Origin: DASZIT01 sp036489495
GTDB taxonomy: Bacteria; Actinomycetota; Acidimicrobiia; Acidimicrobiales; RAAP-2
Assembly (NCBI GenBank): GCA_036489495.1
Contig: DASXFR010000076.1
Location: 14,096-78,095 of the forward strand
Reading direction: 5' to 3'
Length of the DNA stretch: 64,000 bases
The position numbers were made by a program, and so were the translations under genes. Position 1 is the stretch's first letter. The number at the start of each line of letters is the position of its first letter. The notes under the pieces were generated by a model. That model was not told the origin of the DNA. It saw only the letters and a list, made by a program, of their open reading frames with translations, and did no database searches. Of this stretch, positions 15,242-23,607 are shown in pieces.

Positions 15242-16426
15242 TTGCGCGACGGCTTCAAGATCTTCGACGCAGACGCCCATGTCCTCTATCCGGTGGACCT
15301 GTGGCCGCGGTTTCTCGACCCCCGCTATGTCGACCGGGTGGGTACCCGGCAACCGGTCCCCGGATTCGAGACCTATAACCCGGTCACCGTCGACGGCCGC
15401 TGGACCCAGCACGACACCATCCTTTATGGCCAGTTCCAGAAGTACATCGACTGGACCAAGGACGACATGATCGCCAAGTACGGCGAAGAGTTGGTCCTCG
15501 GCGGGTTCACCGGCGACCGGGTGGCCAGAGCCCTGGCCCAAGATGGGATCGACCTCTCGGTGATCTACGGGCCGGAGTACGACCTGTGGTTCGAGGGCAT
15601 CGATCCGGATCTCCAGGCGGCGATGGTTCGGGCCTACAACCGGTGGGGCGCGGAGATGCGCGAGTCCTCGGGCGGCCGGGTCCATACCGCCAGCCCGCTC
15701 CCGCTCAACGACGTCACCCGGGCCGTGGACGAGATCGAATACGCCTATCACGAGCTCGGGATCCGCGCCTTTTGGGCCCGCCCCGACCAATTCAACCAAC
15801 GCACCCTGGGCGACCGTTACTACGACCCGATCTGGGAGCTGCTCCAAGACCTTGACGTTCCCTTCTCCACCCACGAGTTCATGGGCCTGCGGGGCAACTC
15901 GTTCGGCAGTGATCGTTTCCGGGGCTACTCGGAGTGGCACACCGTCGTCCACCCCTTCGAGGCGATGGGGGCGATGGTGGCGATGATCTGTCATGGGGTC
16001 TACGAGCGATTCCCTCGCCTGAGGGTCGCCTACCTCGAAGCCGGTTGCGGTTGGTTGCCCAGTTGGCTCCACCGCATCGACGAGCACCTGGAGATGGCCG
16101 GGGCCCGCGAATTCCCCGATCTCACCATGTCGGCGTCGGGGTACTTCGCTCGCAACTGCTGGATCACCACCGAGTGTGAGGATCCCTATGTCGCCGATGT
16201 GATCCGTTGGCTGGGAGACGACCGCATCCTCTTCGAGTCCGACTTCCCCCATCCGGATTCCAAGTTCCCGCGCACCAGCGTCGAATTCCTGGAGCTGGCC
16301 CCGGACAAGATCAGCCTGGAGAGCAAGAAGAAGATCCTCTGGGACAATCCGGTGGGCTTCTACCGATTCCCCGATGGCTACCTGCCGTCCGAGTTCAGCG
16401 AAGGCACCGCGCCGGCCCACCCGTGA
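15242..16426 (+). CDS. Amidohydrolase (Amidohydro_2 family)
   Basis: This 394-residue metal-dependent TIM barrel belongs to the family of ACMSD-type decarboxylases and related hydrolases. It has the metal motif FDADAHV near the N-terminus, STHEFMG (near 210), MICHGVYERFPRLRVAYLEAGCGWL (about 252-276) and the conserved ESDFPHPDS (near 340). These give a full set of likely metal ligands (Asp, His, His, Asp). TTG 15242 is taken as start because AGGAGG lies 8 bases before it. A GTG at 15209 in frame lacks a ribosome-binding site. It is the first gene of an operon, and its TGA overlaps the next GTG. Confidence 0.88.
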   Translation: MRDGFKIFDADAHVLYPVDLWPRFLDPRYVDRVGTRQPVPGFETYNPVTVDGRWTQHDTILYGQFQKYIDWTKDDMIAKYGEELVLGGFTGDRVARALAQDGIDLSVIYGPEYDLWFEGIDPDLQAAMVRAYNRWGAEMRESSGGRVHTASPLPLNDVTRAVDEIEYAYHELGIRAFWARPDQFNQRTLGDRYYDPIWELLQDLDVPFSTHEFMGLRGNSFGSDRFRGYSEWHTVVHPFEAMGAMVAMICHGVYERFPRLRVAYLEAGCGWLPSWLHRIDEHLEMAGAREFPDLTMSASGYFARNCWITTECEDPYVADVIRWLGDDRILFESDFPHPDSKFPRTSVEFLELAPDKISLESKKKILWDNPVGFYRFPDGYLPSEFSEGTAPAHP

Positions 16427-17181
16427 ACCGCGAATCGGGGGCGACCAAGGCGACGGTGGTGGTCAGCGGTCCTGGCACCGGTCTGGCCGATCGGCTGGTC
16501 ACCCGCCTGGCCGAGGGCGGGCACCCGGTCGGCATCGTCAGCCCACACGGGGCCGAGGCCCGGGCGGCATCGGTGCGGGCCGCCGGCGGGAGGGCCATCG
16601 GGGCCGGTGTCCAACCCGGCGACCGACCCGCCCTGGATGCGGGGTTGGCCCGGTGCGCCGAACTCGGCCCGATCAGCTCGGTGGTGCTCGCCTACCACTC
16701 GGCAGCCGCCGCCCAGCCCCGGCCGCTCACGAGCCTGTCCGACGACGAATGGGACAGCTTCTGTGAGGCACCGATCCGCGCCTGTCTTGTCGGGCTCCAA
16801 TCCGCCCACCAGCTGCTGTCCGGTTCGGGTGGGGCGGTCGTGGTCGTCGTCCCGACCGTGGCCCTGGTCGGGGCCGACGGCCATGTGGCCGCCACCACCT
16901 CGGGCGAGGCTCAGCGGATCCTGGCCAAGTCGGCGGCCCGGCGATGGGGAGGCTCGGGGATCACGGTGAACGTCGCCGCCGTCCCCCTCGAAGCCTTGGA
17001 TGACGGTGCGGGCGTGGCGGCGGCCGGGGGGGCACCGCTCAGCCTCGGCCCGCCGGCGCTGGCTCCCGGTGACCCCGCCATCGCGATCGCCTCGCTGGTC
17101 AATGCCCTGGCCGGTGGACTGGACGGGATGGTGACCGGCGCCACCGTTTGCCTCGACGCGGGGGCGGTGATGGCGCCGTGA
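16423..17181 (+). CDS. Degenerate SDR-fold protein lacking the catalytic Tyr/Lys
   Basis: The 252 residues follow the SDR layout (nucleotide loop SGPGTGLA at 15-22, C-terminal VTGATVCLDAGA). At the active site, where an SDR has YxxxK, this one reads ATTSGEAQRILAKSAARRWG (about 157-176), so the catalytic Tyr and Lys are gone. The cofactor loop is also unusual. It probably lacks oxidoreductase activity and may act as a partner of the intact SDR encoded next. The two genes overlap by GTGA, fitting a heteromeric pair. A GTG start overlapping the amidohydrolase stop is used. Confidence 0.75.
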   Translation: MNRESGATKATVVVSGPGTGLADRLVTRLAEGGHPVGIVSPHGAEARAASVRAAGGRAIGAGVQPGDRPALDAGLARCAELGPISSVVLAYHSAAAAQPRPLTSLSDDEWDSFCEAPIRACLVGLQSAHQLLSGSGGAVVVVVPTVALVGADGHVAATTSGEAQRILAKSAARRWGGSGITVNVAAVPLEALDDGAGVAAAGGAPLSLGPPALAPGDPAIAIASLVNALAGGLDGMVTGATVCLDAGAVMAP

Positions 17182-17942
17182 GCAGTTTGTCGGGCAAGAC
17201 GGTGCTGATAACCGGGGCCGGGAGCGGGGTGGGGCGCGGCCTGGCCCTGGCCTGTGCCGGTGCCGGTGCCTCGGTGGTGCTGGGGGTGCGGGACCCGTCC
17301 AAAGGCAACGAGGTCGTCGATCGGGTCACCGAGCGGGGCGGGACCGCGGTGGCCGTGGCCTGCGACGTCACCGCGCCCGGGCAGGTGGACGAGGCCCTCG
17401 GGCTGGCCGCCGACCGGTTCGGCGGGATCGATGCCGTCATCCATAACGCCGTCAGTGCACAGTCGAGCCAGCCGGTTGCCCTCGAGTCCGCCCCGCTCTC
17501 GCGGTGGGACGAGCATGCCAGCGTGTCGATCACCGCGTCGTTCCACATCGCCCAAGCCGCGTTCAGCCAGCTGGCCGAGCGCCGGGGCACCTTGGTCTTC
17601 ATGACCTCACCGGCCGGTGTCGACGGCAGCGAACAACTGTCCTTTTACGCCGCGGTCAAGGCGGCCCAACGCGGACTGGTCAAGAGCCTGGCCCGGGAGT
17701 GGGGACCGCTCGGTATCCGGGTCAACGCCATCGCTCCGCTGGCCGCGACTCCGGCCATGGATCGGGCCTTCGCCGCCGATCCACAATTGGAAGGCAGGGT
17801 ACGGGGGCTGATTCCGCTCGGGCGTCTGGGTGACAGCGAGCTCGACATCGGCCCCGCCGCCGTCTTCCTCTGCGAGGACGGCTCCCGGTACATCACCGGC
17901 CAGACCCTGGTGGTAAGCGGCGGCCGGTTCACCACCGGTTAG
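17178..17942 (+). CDS. Short-chain dehydrogenase/reductase (SDR)
   Basis: This 254-residue intact SDR has TGAGSGVG (residues 12-19), a catalytic Ser144 in FMTSPAG, and Tyr157/Lys161 in YAAVK. The usual NNAG is HNAV here, a common variant. Its C-terminus RYITGQTLVVSGGRF is typical. The GTG start overlaps the stop of the degenerate SDR, so the two are co-translated and may form a complex. It is followed 17 bp later by the hydantoinase B gene. The substrate is unknown. Confidence 0.88.
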   Translation: MSSLSGKTVLITGAGSGVGRGLALACAGAGASVVLGVRDPSKGNEVVDRVTERGGTAVAVACDVTAPGQVDEALGLAADRFGGIDAVIHNAVSAQSSQPVALESAPLSRWDEHASVSITASFHIAQAAFSQLAERRGTLVFMTSPAGVDGSEQLSFYAAVKAAQRGLVKSLAREWGPLGIRVNAIAPLAATPAMDRAFAADPQLEGRVRGLIPLGRLGDSELDIGPAAVFLCEDGSRYITGQTLVVSGGRFTTG

Positions 17943-17959
17943 AGCGTTAGAAAGGCGTC

Positions 17960-19672
17960 ATGCACGAAGACCGAGAAGGGGGGGAAGCGGCATCGGCGTC
18001 GGCCGCCTCATTGGCGATCACCGCCGAGATCGTCCGCAACGCCTTGGCGGTCGCGGTCGAGGAAGCCAGCATCGTGGTCGTCCGGTCATCCCACAGCTCC
18101 AACATCCAGGAGGGGGCCGACGCCGCCGGGGCATTGCTCGATGCCGGCGGCCGGTTGGTCGCCCAATCGGCGGCCACCAGCGTGATGCACAGCGCCAGCC
18201 TCCGCAGCGGGCTGCGGTCGATCCTCCAGGAGATCGCCCTCGACGAGTTGCGGCCCGGCGACGTGCTGGCCTGCAACGACCCCTACCGCGGCGGGATCCA
18301 CGCCAACGACATCATGGTGCTACGCCCGGTCTTCGCCGAGGACCGGGTCCGCTGGTTCGGCGGGACCCTCATCCACGTGGCGGATATGGGCGGCTCGGCG
18401 GTGGGCGGCCTCGGGTCGTTGGCCGGGGACACCTACGCCGAAGGGGTTCTGCTGCCCCCGGTGTGGCTCTACCGGGAGGGGAAGCCCAACCGGGATGTCC
18501 TCGGCATCATCGAGCGCAACAGCCGGGCCCCGGGCAAGGTGGTGGGCGACGTCCAAGCGTTGGTGGCCGGGGTGAACGTGATCGCCCGTCGGATGGACGA
18601 GCTCACCCAGCGGTACGGCATCGACGAACTCGAACGCCAGGTCGACCACTTCATCGACTACGCCGCCCGTCGGATCCGCGACGAGATCCGGCGCATTCCC
18701 GCCGGCTCCTACCGGGGCAGTTTCACCATCGACACCGACGGCGTCTCCGATCGGACCTTCGACATCGTCACCACCGTCAACGTGGGTGACGCCGACATCA
18801 CCGTCGACTTCGGCGGCACCGCCGACCAGTCCCCCGGGGCCATCAACTCGTCGGTATCCCAGACCCTCTCGGGAGTCCTCTACGCCATCCGGTGCTTCGT
18901 CGACCCGTCGATCCCCATGAACGAGGGATGCTTCGACGCCATCCACACCGTGCTCCCGCCAGGTTCAATGGTCAACCCCAACCCACCGGCGGCCTGCGGC
19001 GGACGGGTGGTGACGGTGACCGCCGCGGTCGAAGCCATCCTCCAGGCGCTGTCGCAGGCGGTCCCCGACCGGGCGGTGGCCGCCAGTGCCCTCATCCACG
19101 TCTACACCCTCACCGGGCTGCATCCCGACGGCGAGCGCTGGCTGTCCCTCGGTTACGAGTTCGGCGGGATCGGGGCCCGCCACGGCGCCGACGGGCCCGA
19201 CGCCACCGGTGCCTACTTCCTCGGCGGCCGTTCGGTCATCCCCCAGATCGAACCGCTGGAAGCCCAACTCCCCCTGGTGATCGAGCGCTGCGCCCTGGTC
19301 GCCGACTCCGGCGGGCCCGGCCAGTGGCGGGGCGGACTCGGAGTGGAGATGAGGATCCGGCTGGAGTCCTCCGCGCAGCTCACCGTGCGCGGCGACCGGA
19401 TGGGGATGCCGCCGCCCGGGGCCCACGGGGGGTGGCCGGGGGGCGCCGGTCACTTCGCCATCGAGCGAGCCGGGGGGGCCACCGAGTGGCTCAACCCCAA
19501 ACAGCAGCACGTGCCGCTCGAGGCCGGGGACGTCTTCGTGATGCGCACCTCGGGTGGCGGGGGCATGGGGCCGCCCGCCGACCGCCTCCCCGAGGCGCTG
19601 GCCGAGGACCTCGCCGAGGGCAGAGTCTCCGACCCGGCTCCCTACGCGGCCACCGGAAGAGCCGCCTCATGA
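17960..19672 (+). CDS. Hydantoinase/oxoprolinase family subunit B (HyuB-like)
   Basis: This 570-residue protein of the HyuB family pairs with HyuA to hydrolyse cyclic amides such as N-methylhydantoin or 5-oxoproline with ATP. Related complexes carboxylate ketones. Family segments visible are SSHSSNIQEGADAAGALLDAGGRLVAQ (near 48-75), GDVLACNDPYRGGIHANDIMVLRPVF (near 105-130), INSSVSQTLSGVLYAIRCFVDPSIPMNEGCF (about 296-326) and the C-terminal glycine-rich GPGQWRGGLGVEM. GAAAGG precedes the ATG, and its stop overlaps the hyuA ATG (ATGA). The actual substrate is not evident. Confidence 0.93.
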   Translation: MHEDREGGEAASASAASLAITAEIVRNALAVAVEEASIVVVRSSHSSNIQEGADAAGALLDAGGRLVAQSAATSVMHSASLRSGLRSILQEIALDELRPGDVLACNDPYRGGIHANDIMVLRPVFAEDRVRWFGGTLIHVADMGGSAVGGLGSLAGDTYAEGVLLPPVWLYREGKPNRDVLGIIERNSRAPGKVVGDVQALVAGVNVIARRMDELTQRYGIDELERQVDHFIDYAARRIRDEIRRIPAGSYRGSFTIDTDGVSDRTFDIVTTVNVGDADITVDFGGTADQSPGAINSSVSQTLSGVLYAIRCFVDPSIPMNEGCFDAIHTVLPPGSMVNPNPPAACGGRVVTVTAAVEAILQALSQAVPDRAVAASALIHVYTLTGLHPDGERWLSLGYEFGGIGARHGADGPDATGAYFLGGRSVIPQIEPLEAQLPLVIERCALVADSGGPGQWRGGLGVEMRIRLESSAQLTVRGDRMGMPPPGAHGGWPGGAGHFAIERAGGATEWLNPKQQHVPLEAGDVFVMRTSGGGGMGPPADRLPEALAEDLAEGRVSDPAPYAATGRAAS

Positions 19673-21780
19673 GCGCCGACTCGACCCGCTGGTTCCTGGG
19701 AGTGGACGTCGGCGGCACCTTCACCGACGTCGTCCTGGCCGATACCCGGGGAGGTGTCGACGTCATCAAGGTGAGAACCACCCCCGAAGACCAGCGCGAA
19801 GGGGTCGCCGAGGGGATTGCCGCCCTGCTCGCCGCCCATCGGGTGGACCCGGGCTCGGTGGTCCGCCTGGTGCACGGGACCACCCTGGCCACCAACGTGA
19901 TCCTCGAACAGCGGGGCACCGACATCGCTTTCGTCACCTCCCGCGGCTTCGGCGACATGCTTCGCCTCGGGCGCGAGTTCCGCCAGGAGGACGAGCGGTT
20001 CGACCTCTTCTTCCGGACGCCGGCCCCGCCGGTCCCCCAGTCGCGCACCTTCGAGGTGAACGAGCGGATCGACGCCGCCGGCCGGGTGCTGGTCCCCCTC
20101 GACAGTGCGCAGGTGGAGGCGGTGGCGGCCGAGGTCGCCGGGTCCGGCGCCGCGGCGGTGGCCATCTGCCTGCTGCACGCCTACGCCCACCCGGCCCACG
20201 AGGAAGTCGTGGCCGAGGCGTGCCGGGCGGCGATGCCGGAGACCGCCTATGTGGTCACCTCCTCGGAGGTGTGGCCGGAGATGCGCGAGTACGAGCGGGC
20301 CATGACCACCGTGATGTGCGCCTACGTGGGTCCGGTGATGTCCGGCTACCTGGCCGGCCTCGGAACCCGGCTCGAAACGCTGGGTATCCGCTGCCCCATC
20401 GAAGTGATGGAATCGAGTGGCGGGGTGATGTCGGCCGCCCTGGCCGCGCGCCGCCCGATCGCCACCGTGGAGTCGGGCGGGGCGGCGGGGGTGATCGCCG
20501 CCGGCTTCGTCGGGCGGCTGATCGACGTCGACGAGGTGATCTCCTTCGACATGGGCGGGACCACCGCCAAGACCGGGGTGGTGCGGGGCGGCCGACCCGA
20601 CATCACCCACGACTTCCACGTCGGGGGCATCGGCAGCGCCGGCGGGGCCCGCCCGGGGTCGGGCTACCCGGTGAAGATCCCGGTGGTCGACCTGGCCGAG
20701 GTGGGGGCCGGCGGGGGCAGCATCGCCTGGGTGGACCCGGGAGGGGCGCTGCGGGTGGGTCCGCGCTCGTCGGGGTCGGTCCCCGGTCCCGCCGGATACG
20801 GGCTGGGTGGCACCGAGGCCACGGTGACCGACGCCAACCTGGTCCTCGGTTATCTCCGGCCCGGCAACCTCTCCGGTGGGGTCTCGCTCGACCCCGAGCT
20901 CAGCGAGAAGGCCATCCAGCAGGCGGTGGCCGGCCCGCTCGGCCTCGACGTCACCGGGGCGGCACGGGCCATTCACGATGTCGCCAATGCCAGCATGGCC
21001 GCGGCCATCCGGGTGGTGACCGTCCAGCGGGGGATCGACCCGCGGAGCTTCACCCTGGTCGGGTTCGGCGGGGCGGGCCCGATGCACGCGGCTGAACTGG
21101 CGGAAACCTTCGGGATCACCAGCGTGGTCATCCCCCGGGCCGCGGGGGTGGCCTCGGCGGTCGGGCTGGTGACCGCCGACCTGGCTGCCGACCGGATCCT
21201 CACCCGGTTGATGCCGGCTGACACCGCCGATCCGGCCGAGGTGGCGGCCATCTTCGCCCGGCTGGAGGACCAGGCGGTGGCCGAGTTGCCGGGGGGGGAC
21301 GGCGGGCTGGTGGTGAGCCGGGCGGTCGACGTCCGATTCCGGGGTCAGGCCCATCAGCTCACGGTGCCGGCGCCGACCGAGCCGGTGACCCGCCAGACCC
21401 TCGAGACCGTCACCGCCACCTTCATTCGGCAGTACCACGAGACCTACGGGATCGAAATGGAAGGCCCCCAGGAGTTGGTGAGCTTCCGGGCCCGGGTGTT
21501 GCGCACGGTGGAGAAGTTCGCGCCGGTGCCTCACCCGGTCGAAGGACCGGTGGCCCCTCCGGAGCCAACCGCCCATCGGACCGTCGCCTTCGCCGGATCG
21601 GTGATGGATTCCTGCCCGGTCTATCTCTGGTCCGACCTCGGCCCGGGGACCAGACTGGCCGGGCCGGCGATCATCGAGGGCGTCGACACCACGGTGGTGG
21701 CTCCTCCCTCCCATCACGCCGCGATCGACCCGTGGGGCAATGTGGTCCTGACCCGCGTGCCGCCGGGAACGTCAACGTGA
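19669..21780 (+). CDS. Hydantoinase/oxoprolinase family subunit A (HyuA-like)
   Basis: This 703-residue ATP-binding partner of the preceding B subunit starts with the sugar-kinase/HSP70-like phosphate loop LGVDVGGTFTDVVLAD (residues 10-25). It shows VHGTTLATNVILEQRG (about 65-80) and ISFDMGGTTAKTGVV (about 296-310). It also has GSVPGPAGYGLGGTEATVTDAN and SFTLVGFGGAGPMHAAELAE (about 460-479), all typical of HyuA/acetone-carboxylase beta-like subunits. The ATG is fixed by the ATGA overlap and normal family N-terminus. The frame continues far upstream only as a shadow of hyuB. Confidence 0.93.
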   Translation: MSADSTRWFLGVDVGGTFTDVVLADTRGGVDVIKVRTTPEDQREGVAEGIAALLAAHRVDPGSVVRLVHGTTLATNVILEQRGTDIAFVTSRGFGDMLRLGREFRQEDERFDLFFRTPAPPVPQSRTFEVNERIDAAGRVLVPLDSAQVEAVAAEVAGSGAAAVAICLLHAYAHPAHEEVVAEACRAAMPETAYVVTSSEVWPEMREYERAMTTVMCAYVGPVMSGYLAGLGTRLETLGIRCPIEVMESSGGVMSAALAARRPIATVESGGAAGVIAAGFVGRLIDVDEVISFDMGGTTAKTGVVRGGRPDITHDFHVGGIGSAGGARPGSGYPVKIPVVDLAEVGAGGGSIAWVDPGGALRVGPRSSGSVPGPAGYGLGGTEATVTDANLVLGYLRPGNLSGGVSLDPELSEKAIQQAVAGPLGLDVTGAARAIHDVANASMAAAIRVVTVQRGIDPRSFTLVGFGGAGPMHAAELAETFGITSVVIPRAAGVASAVGLVTADLAADRILTRLMPADTADPAEVAAIFARLEDQAVAELPGGDGGLVVSRAVDVRFRGQAHQLTVPAPTEPVTRQTLETVTATFIRQYHETYGIEMEGPQELVSFRARVLRTVEKFAPVPHPVEGPVAPPEPTAHRTVAFAGSVMDSCPVYLWSDLGPGTRLAGPAIIEGVDTTVVAPPSHHAAIDPWGNVVLTRVPPGTST

Positions 21781-21892
21781 CCCGAGCCCGCGGCGATCGC
21801 CGACGGGGCCCCACGGGGTCCCGCCGACCGAGCAGTAGTCTTCCCGGTGCATCCCGTCGCCATCCGGCGACGCGGCGATGCGAGGAAGGCCG

Positions 21893-22558
21893 ATGACCGC
21901 AACCAGCCGCTCCGATGCCACCGACCCCCGGGGGCGAACCACGGCCGTCGGCGACGCCACCCGGACCCGGTTGATGGAGGCGGCCGAGAGGCTGATCGCC
22001 GAGCGGGGGGTGGACGCGGTGTCGGTCCGGGACATCACCGCCGCCGCCGACACCAACTCGGCCTCGATCCACTACCACTTCCAGTCCAAAGAGGGACTCA
22101 TCAACGCCATCATGGAGGACCGGGCCGAGCGGCTGGGCGAGCGGCGCAGCTCGTACCTCCAATCCCTCGGTCCCGAAGCCCCGTCGGTCCGGGCGGTGGC
22201 CGAGGCCATCGTGAACCCGACCTTCGAGTTCGTGGCCGGCCACGAAGAGGAGAGCGACACCGCCTACGTCGGGTTCCTGGCCGCCCTGCTCGACGATCCC
22301 ACCATGGTGCCGGCCCTCGAGCGGTATTTCGCCAATCAGTACGACGCCTACTTCGACGCCCTCCGCCGGGCCCGCCCCGAGCTCGACCAGGCCGCCCTGG
22401 TCAACCGGGTGTGCTTCGCCCTCCACCTGGTGCTCAACACCGTGTCCGAGCCGGCCCGGGGCCTGCGGACCTGGATCGAGCGCCACTATCCGCCGGCGGT
22501 GGACAGCATCCGCCAGGACCTGATCGACTTCCTGACCGGGGCGTTCGAGGCCCCCTGA
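21893..22558 (+). CDS. TetR-family transcriptional regulator
   Basis: The 221 residues have the TetR DNA-binding domain at the N-terminus (RLMEAAERLIAERGVDAVSVRDITAAADTNSASIHYHFQSKEGLI, about 26-70) and a ligand-binding helical domain after it. ATG 21893 is preferred because GAGGA lies 6 bases before it; ATG 21878 has none. It closes the hydantoinase operon and immediately precedes the TauD/D-aminoacylase operon, whose promoter carries a palindrome-like site. It is therefore the best local candidate for the regulator of the repeated TCAA.CG.TTGA sites. That assignment is inference, since other TetR proteins exist elsewhere in any such genome. Confidence 0.92.
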   Translation: MTATSRSDATDPRGRTTAVGDATRTRLMEAAERLIAERGVDAVSVRDITAAADTNSASIHYHFQSKEGLINAIMEDRAERLGERRSSYLQSLGPEAPSVRAVAEAIVNPTFEFVAGHEEESDTAYVGFLAALLDDPTMVPALERYFANQYDAYFDALRRARPELDQAALVNRVCFALHLVLNTVSEPARGLRTWIERHYPPAVDSIRQDLIDFLTGAFEAP

Positions 22559-22566
22559 CTCTCTTT

Positions 22567-22606
22567 CATACGTTTGATTGACTCCTGTCGGATCCCGGCC
22601 TAGCCT
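22567..22606 (+). promoter_or_regulatory. Promoter TTGACT-N17-TAGCCT overlapped by ATACGTTTGATTGAC
   Basis: The -35 TTGACT (22578-22583) and -10 TAGCCT (22601-22606) are exactly 17 bases apart. CGTTTGATTG (22571-22580) is identical to bases 34343-34352 of the divergent promoter of the second TauD/D-aminoacylase pair, so both paralogous units seem to share control. Confidence 0.7.
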
Positions 22607-22637
22607 GGCGCCGGAGCGAGAGGAAGGAGTTGGCGCG

Positions 22638-23588
22638 TTGACCACAACCCGTCGATACCCGCCGGCCCCTCCGGAACAGACCGGGGCGGCGGCCTGGTAT
22701 CCCGCCACCCTGGATGACGCCGCCTACACCGTCGAGCTCGACCGATTCGTCGACATCACCGAGCAACCCGGGAACCCGGGCCCGTCGCCCGGAGAACCGA
22801 TCCTCCGGGGCGAGGTCGGCGCGCCGATCCTGCCGGCCGGCTTCGATCAGCTGGTCACCGAAGTCGGACGGCGACTGACCGACGGTCCGGGGTTCTCGGT
22901 GGTGAAGGGCTTTCCGGTGGACGGCGGCGGCGTGTGGGCGACCCAGCTGTTCGCCTCGTTGATGAGCAGCTTCGGCAGACTTCTCGCCCAAGATGTGCAC
23001 GGCGACCTCCTCCACCTGGTCCGCACGACCGGCCTCGGGGACGATCGCCAGTACGGGTCAAAAGGCTCGGGCGAACTCCTCTTCCACACCGACCAAGCCG
23101 CCGCCCCCGTCGAGCAGCTCCCGGGGGTTCTCGGACTGCTCGCCCTCCAGCGGGCGGCCCGCGGTGGCCACACCCGGCTGGTGAGCGGGCATACCCTCCT
23201 CAATGAGTTGCGATCCAGAGACGGTGCACTGGCCGCGTCGCTGTGTATGCCGTCACCCTTCGCCCGCGACGATGACGGGGTGTCGTCGTCGGAACCGGTG
23301 GAAGCCGCCGCGGTGGTGATCGGTCGGGGCGGAAGGGCCCGGATCCGATTCAACCGCTATTTCATGGAGACCGGAGCCCGGCGCATCGGTGTCGATCTCG
23401 ATCCCGGGATGTCCGCCGCCCTCGACGCCATCGATGAGCTGTTCGACACCCGGCCCCTCGATGTCGAACTTCTGCTCGAGCCCGGTGACGCGCTGGTGGC
23501 GGACAACTCGGTCATCCTCCACAACCGCACCGCGTACCAGGACGACGGGCACCACGTGCGGTGCCTGGTGCGGGCATGGGCACACTGA
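22638..23588 (+). CDS. TauD/TfdA-family Fe(II)/2-oxoglutarate dioxygenase
   Basis: This 316-residue oxygenase has the facial-triad motif FHTD (His150, Asp152) and a distal His295 in VILHNRTAY. Downstream arginines (RCLVRAW) are suited to binding 2-oxoglutarate. The family hydroxylates small acids, sulfonates, carnitine precursors or amides. The TTG start is chosen for the excellent AGGAAGGAG 8 bases upstream; no ATG fits. It is the first gene of an operon with a D-aminoacylase-like hydrolase, a CoA-transferase and a TIM-barrel isomerase. A second TauD-type gene (34405) is likewise linked to a D-aminoacylase paralogue, but the two TauD proteins are only distantly alike. Confidence 0.85.
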   Translation: MTTTRRYPPAPPEQTGAAAWYPATLDDAAYTVELDRFVDITEQPGNPGPSPGEPILRGEVGAPILPAGFDQLVTEVGRRLTDGPGFSVVKGFPVDGGGVWATQLFASLMSSFGRLLAQDVHGDLLHLVRTTGLGDDRQYGSKGSGELLFHTDQAAAPVEQLPGVLGLLALQRAARGGHTRLVSGHTLLNELRSRDGALAASLCMPSPFARDDDGVSSSEPVEAAAVVIGRGGRARIRFNRYFMETGARRIGVDLDPGMSAALDAIDELFDTRPLDVELLLEPGDALVADNSVILHNRTAYQDDGHHVRCLVRAWAH

Positions 23589-23607
23589 GCCGGCCGGGGC
23601 CGGGGAC

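Noticed and set aside
17943..17955. GCGTTAGA before HyuB as another operator copy
   Set aside because: It is only a partial match, and it overlaps the GAAAGG ribosome-binding region in the middle of an operon.
18892..19668. N-terminal extension of the HyuA frame
   Set aside because: It overlaps HyuB out of frame and is Arg/Pro-rich without family similarity. The ATGA overlap at 19669 gives the natural start.
19642..21717. Long minus-strand frame opposite HyuA
   Set aside because: A GC-bias shadow. The plus-strand HyuA has diagnostic motifs over its full length.
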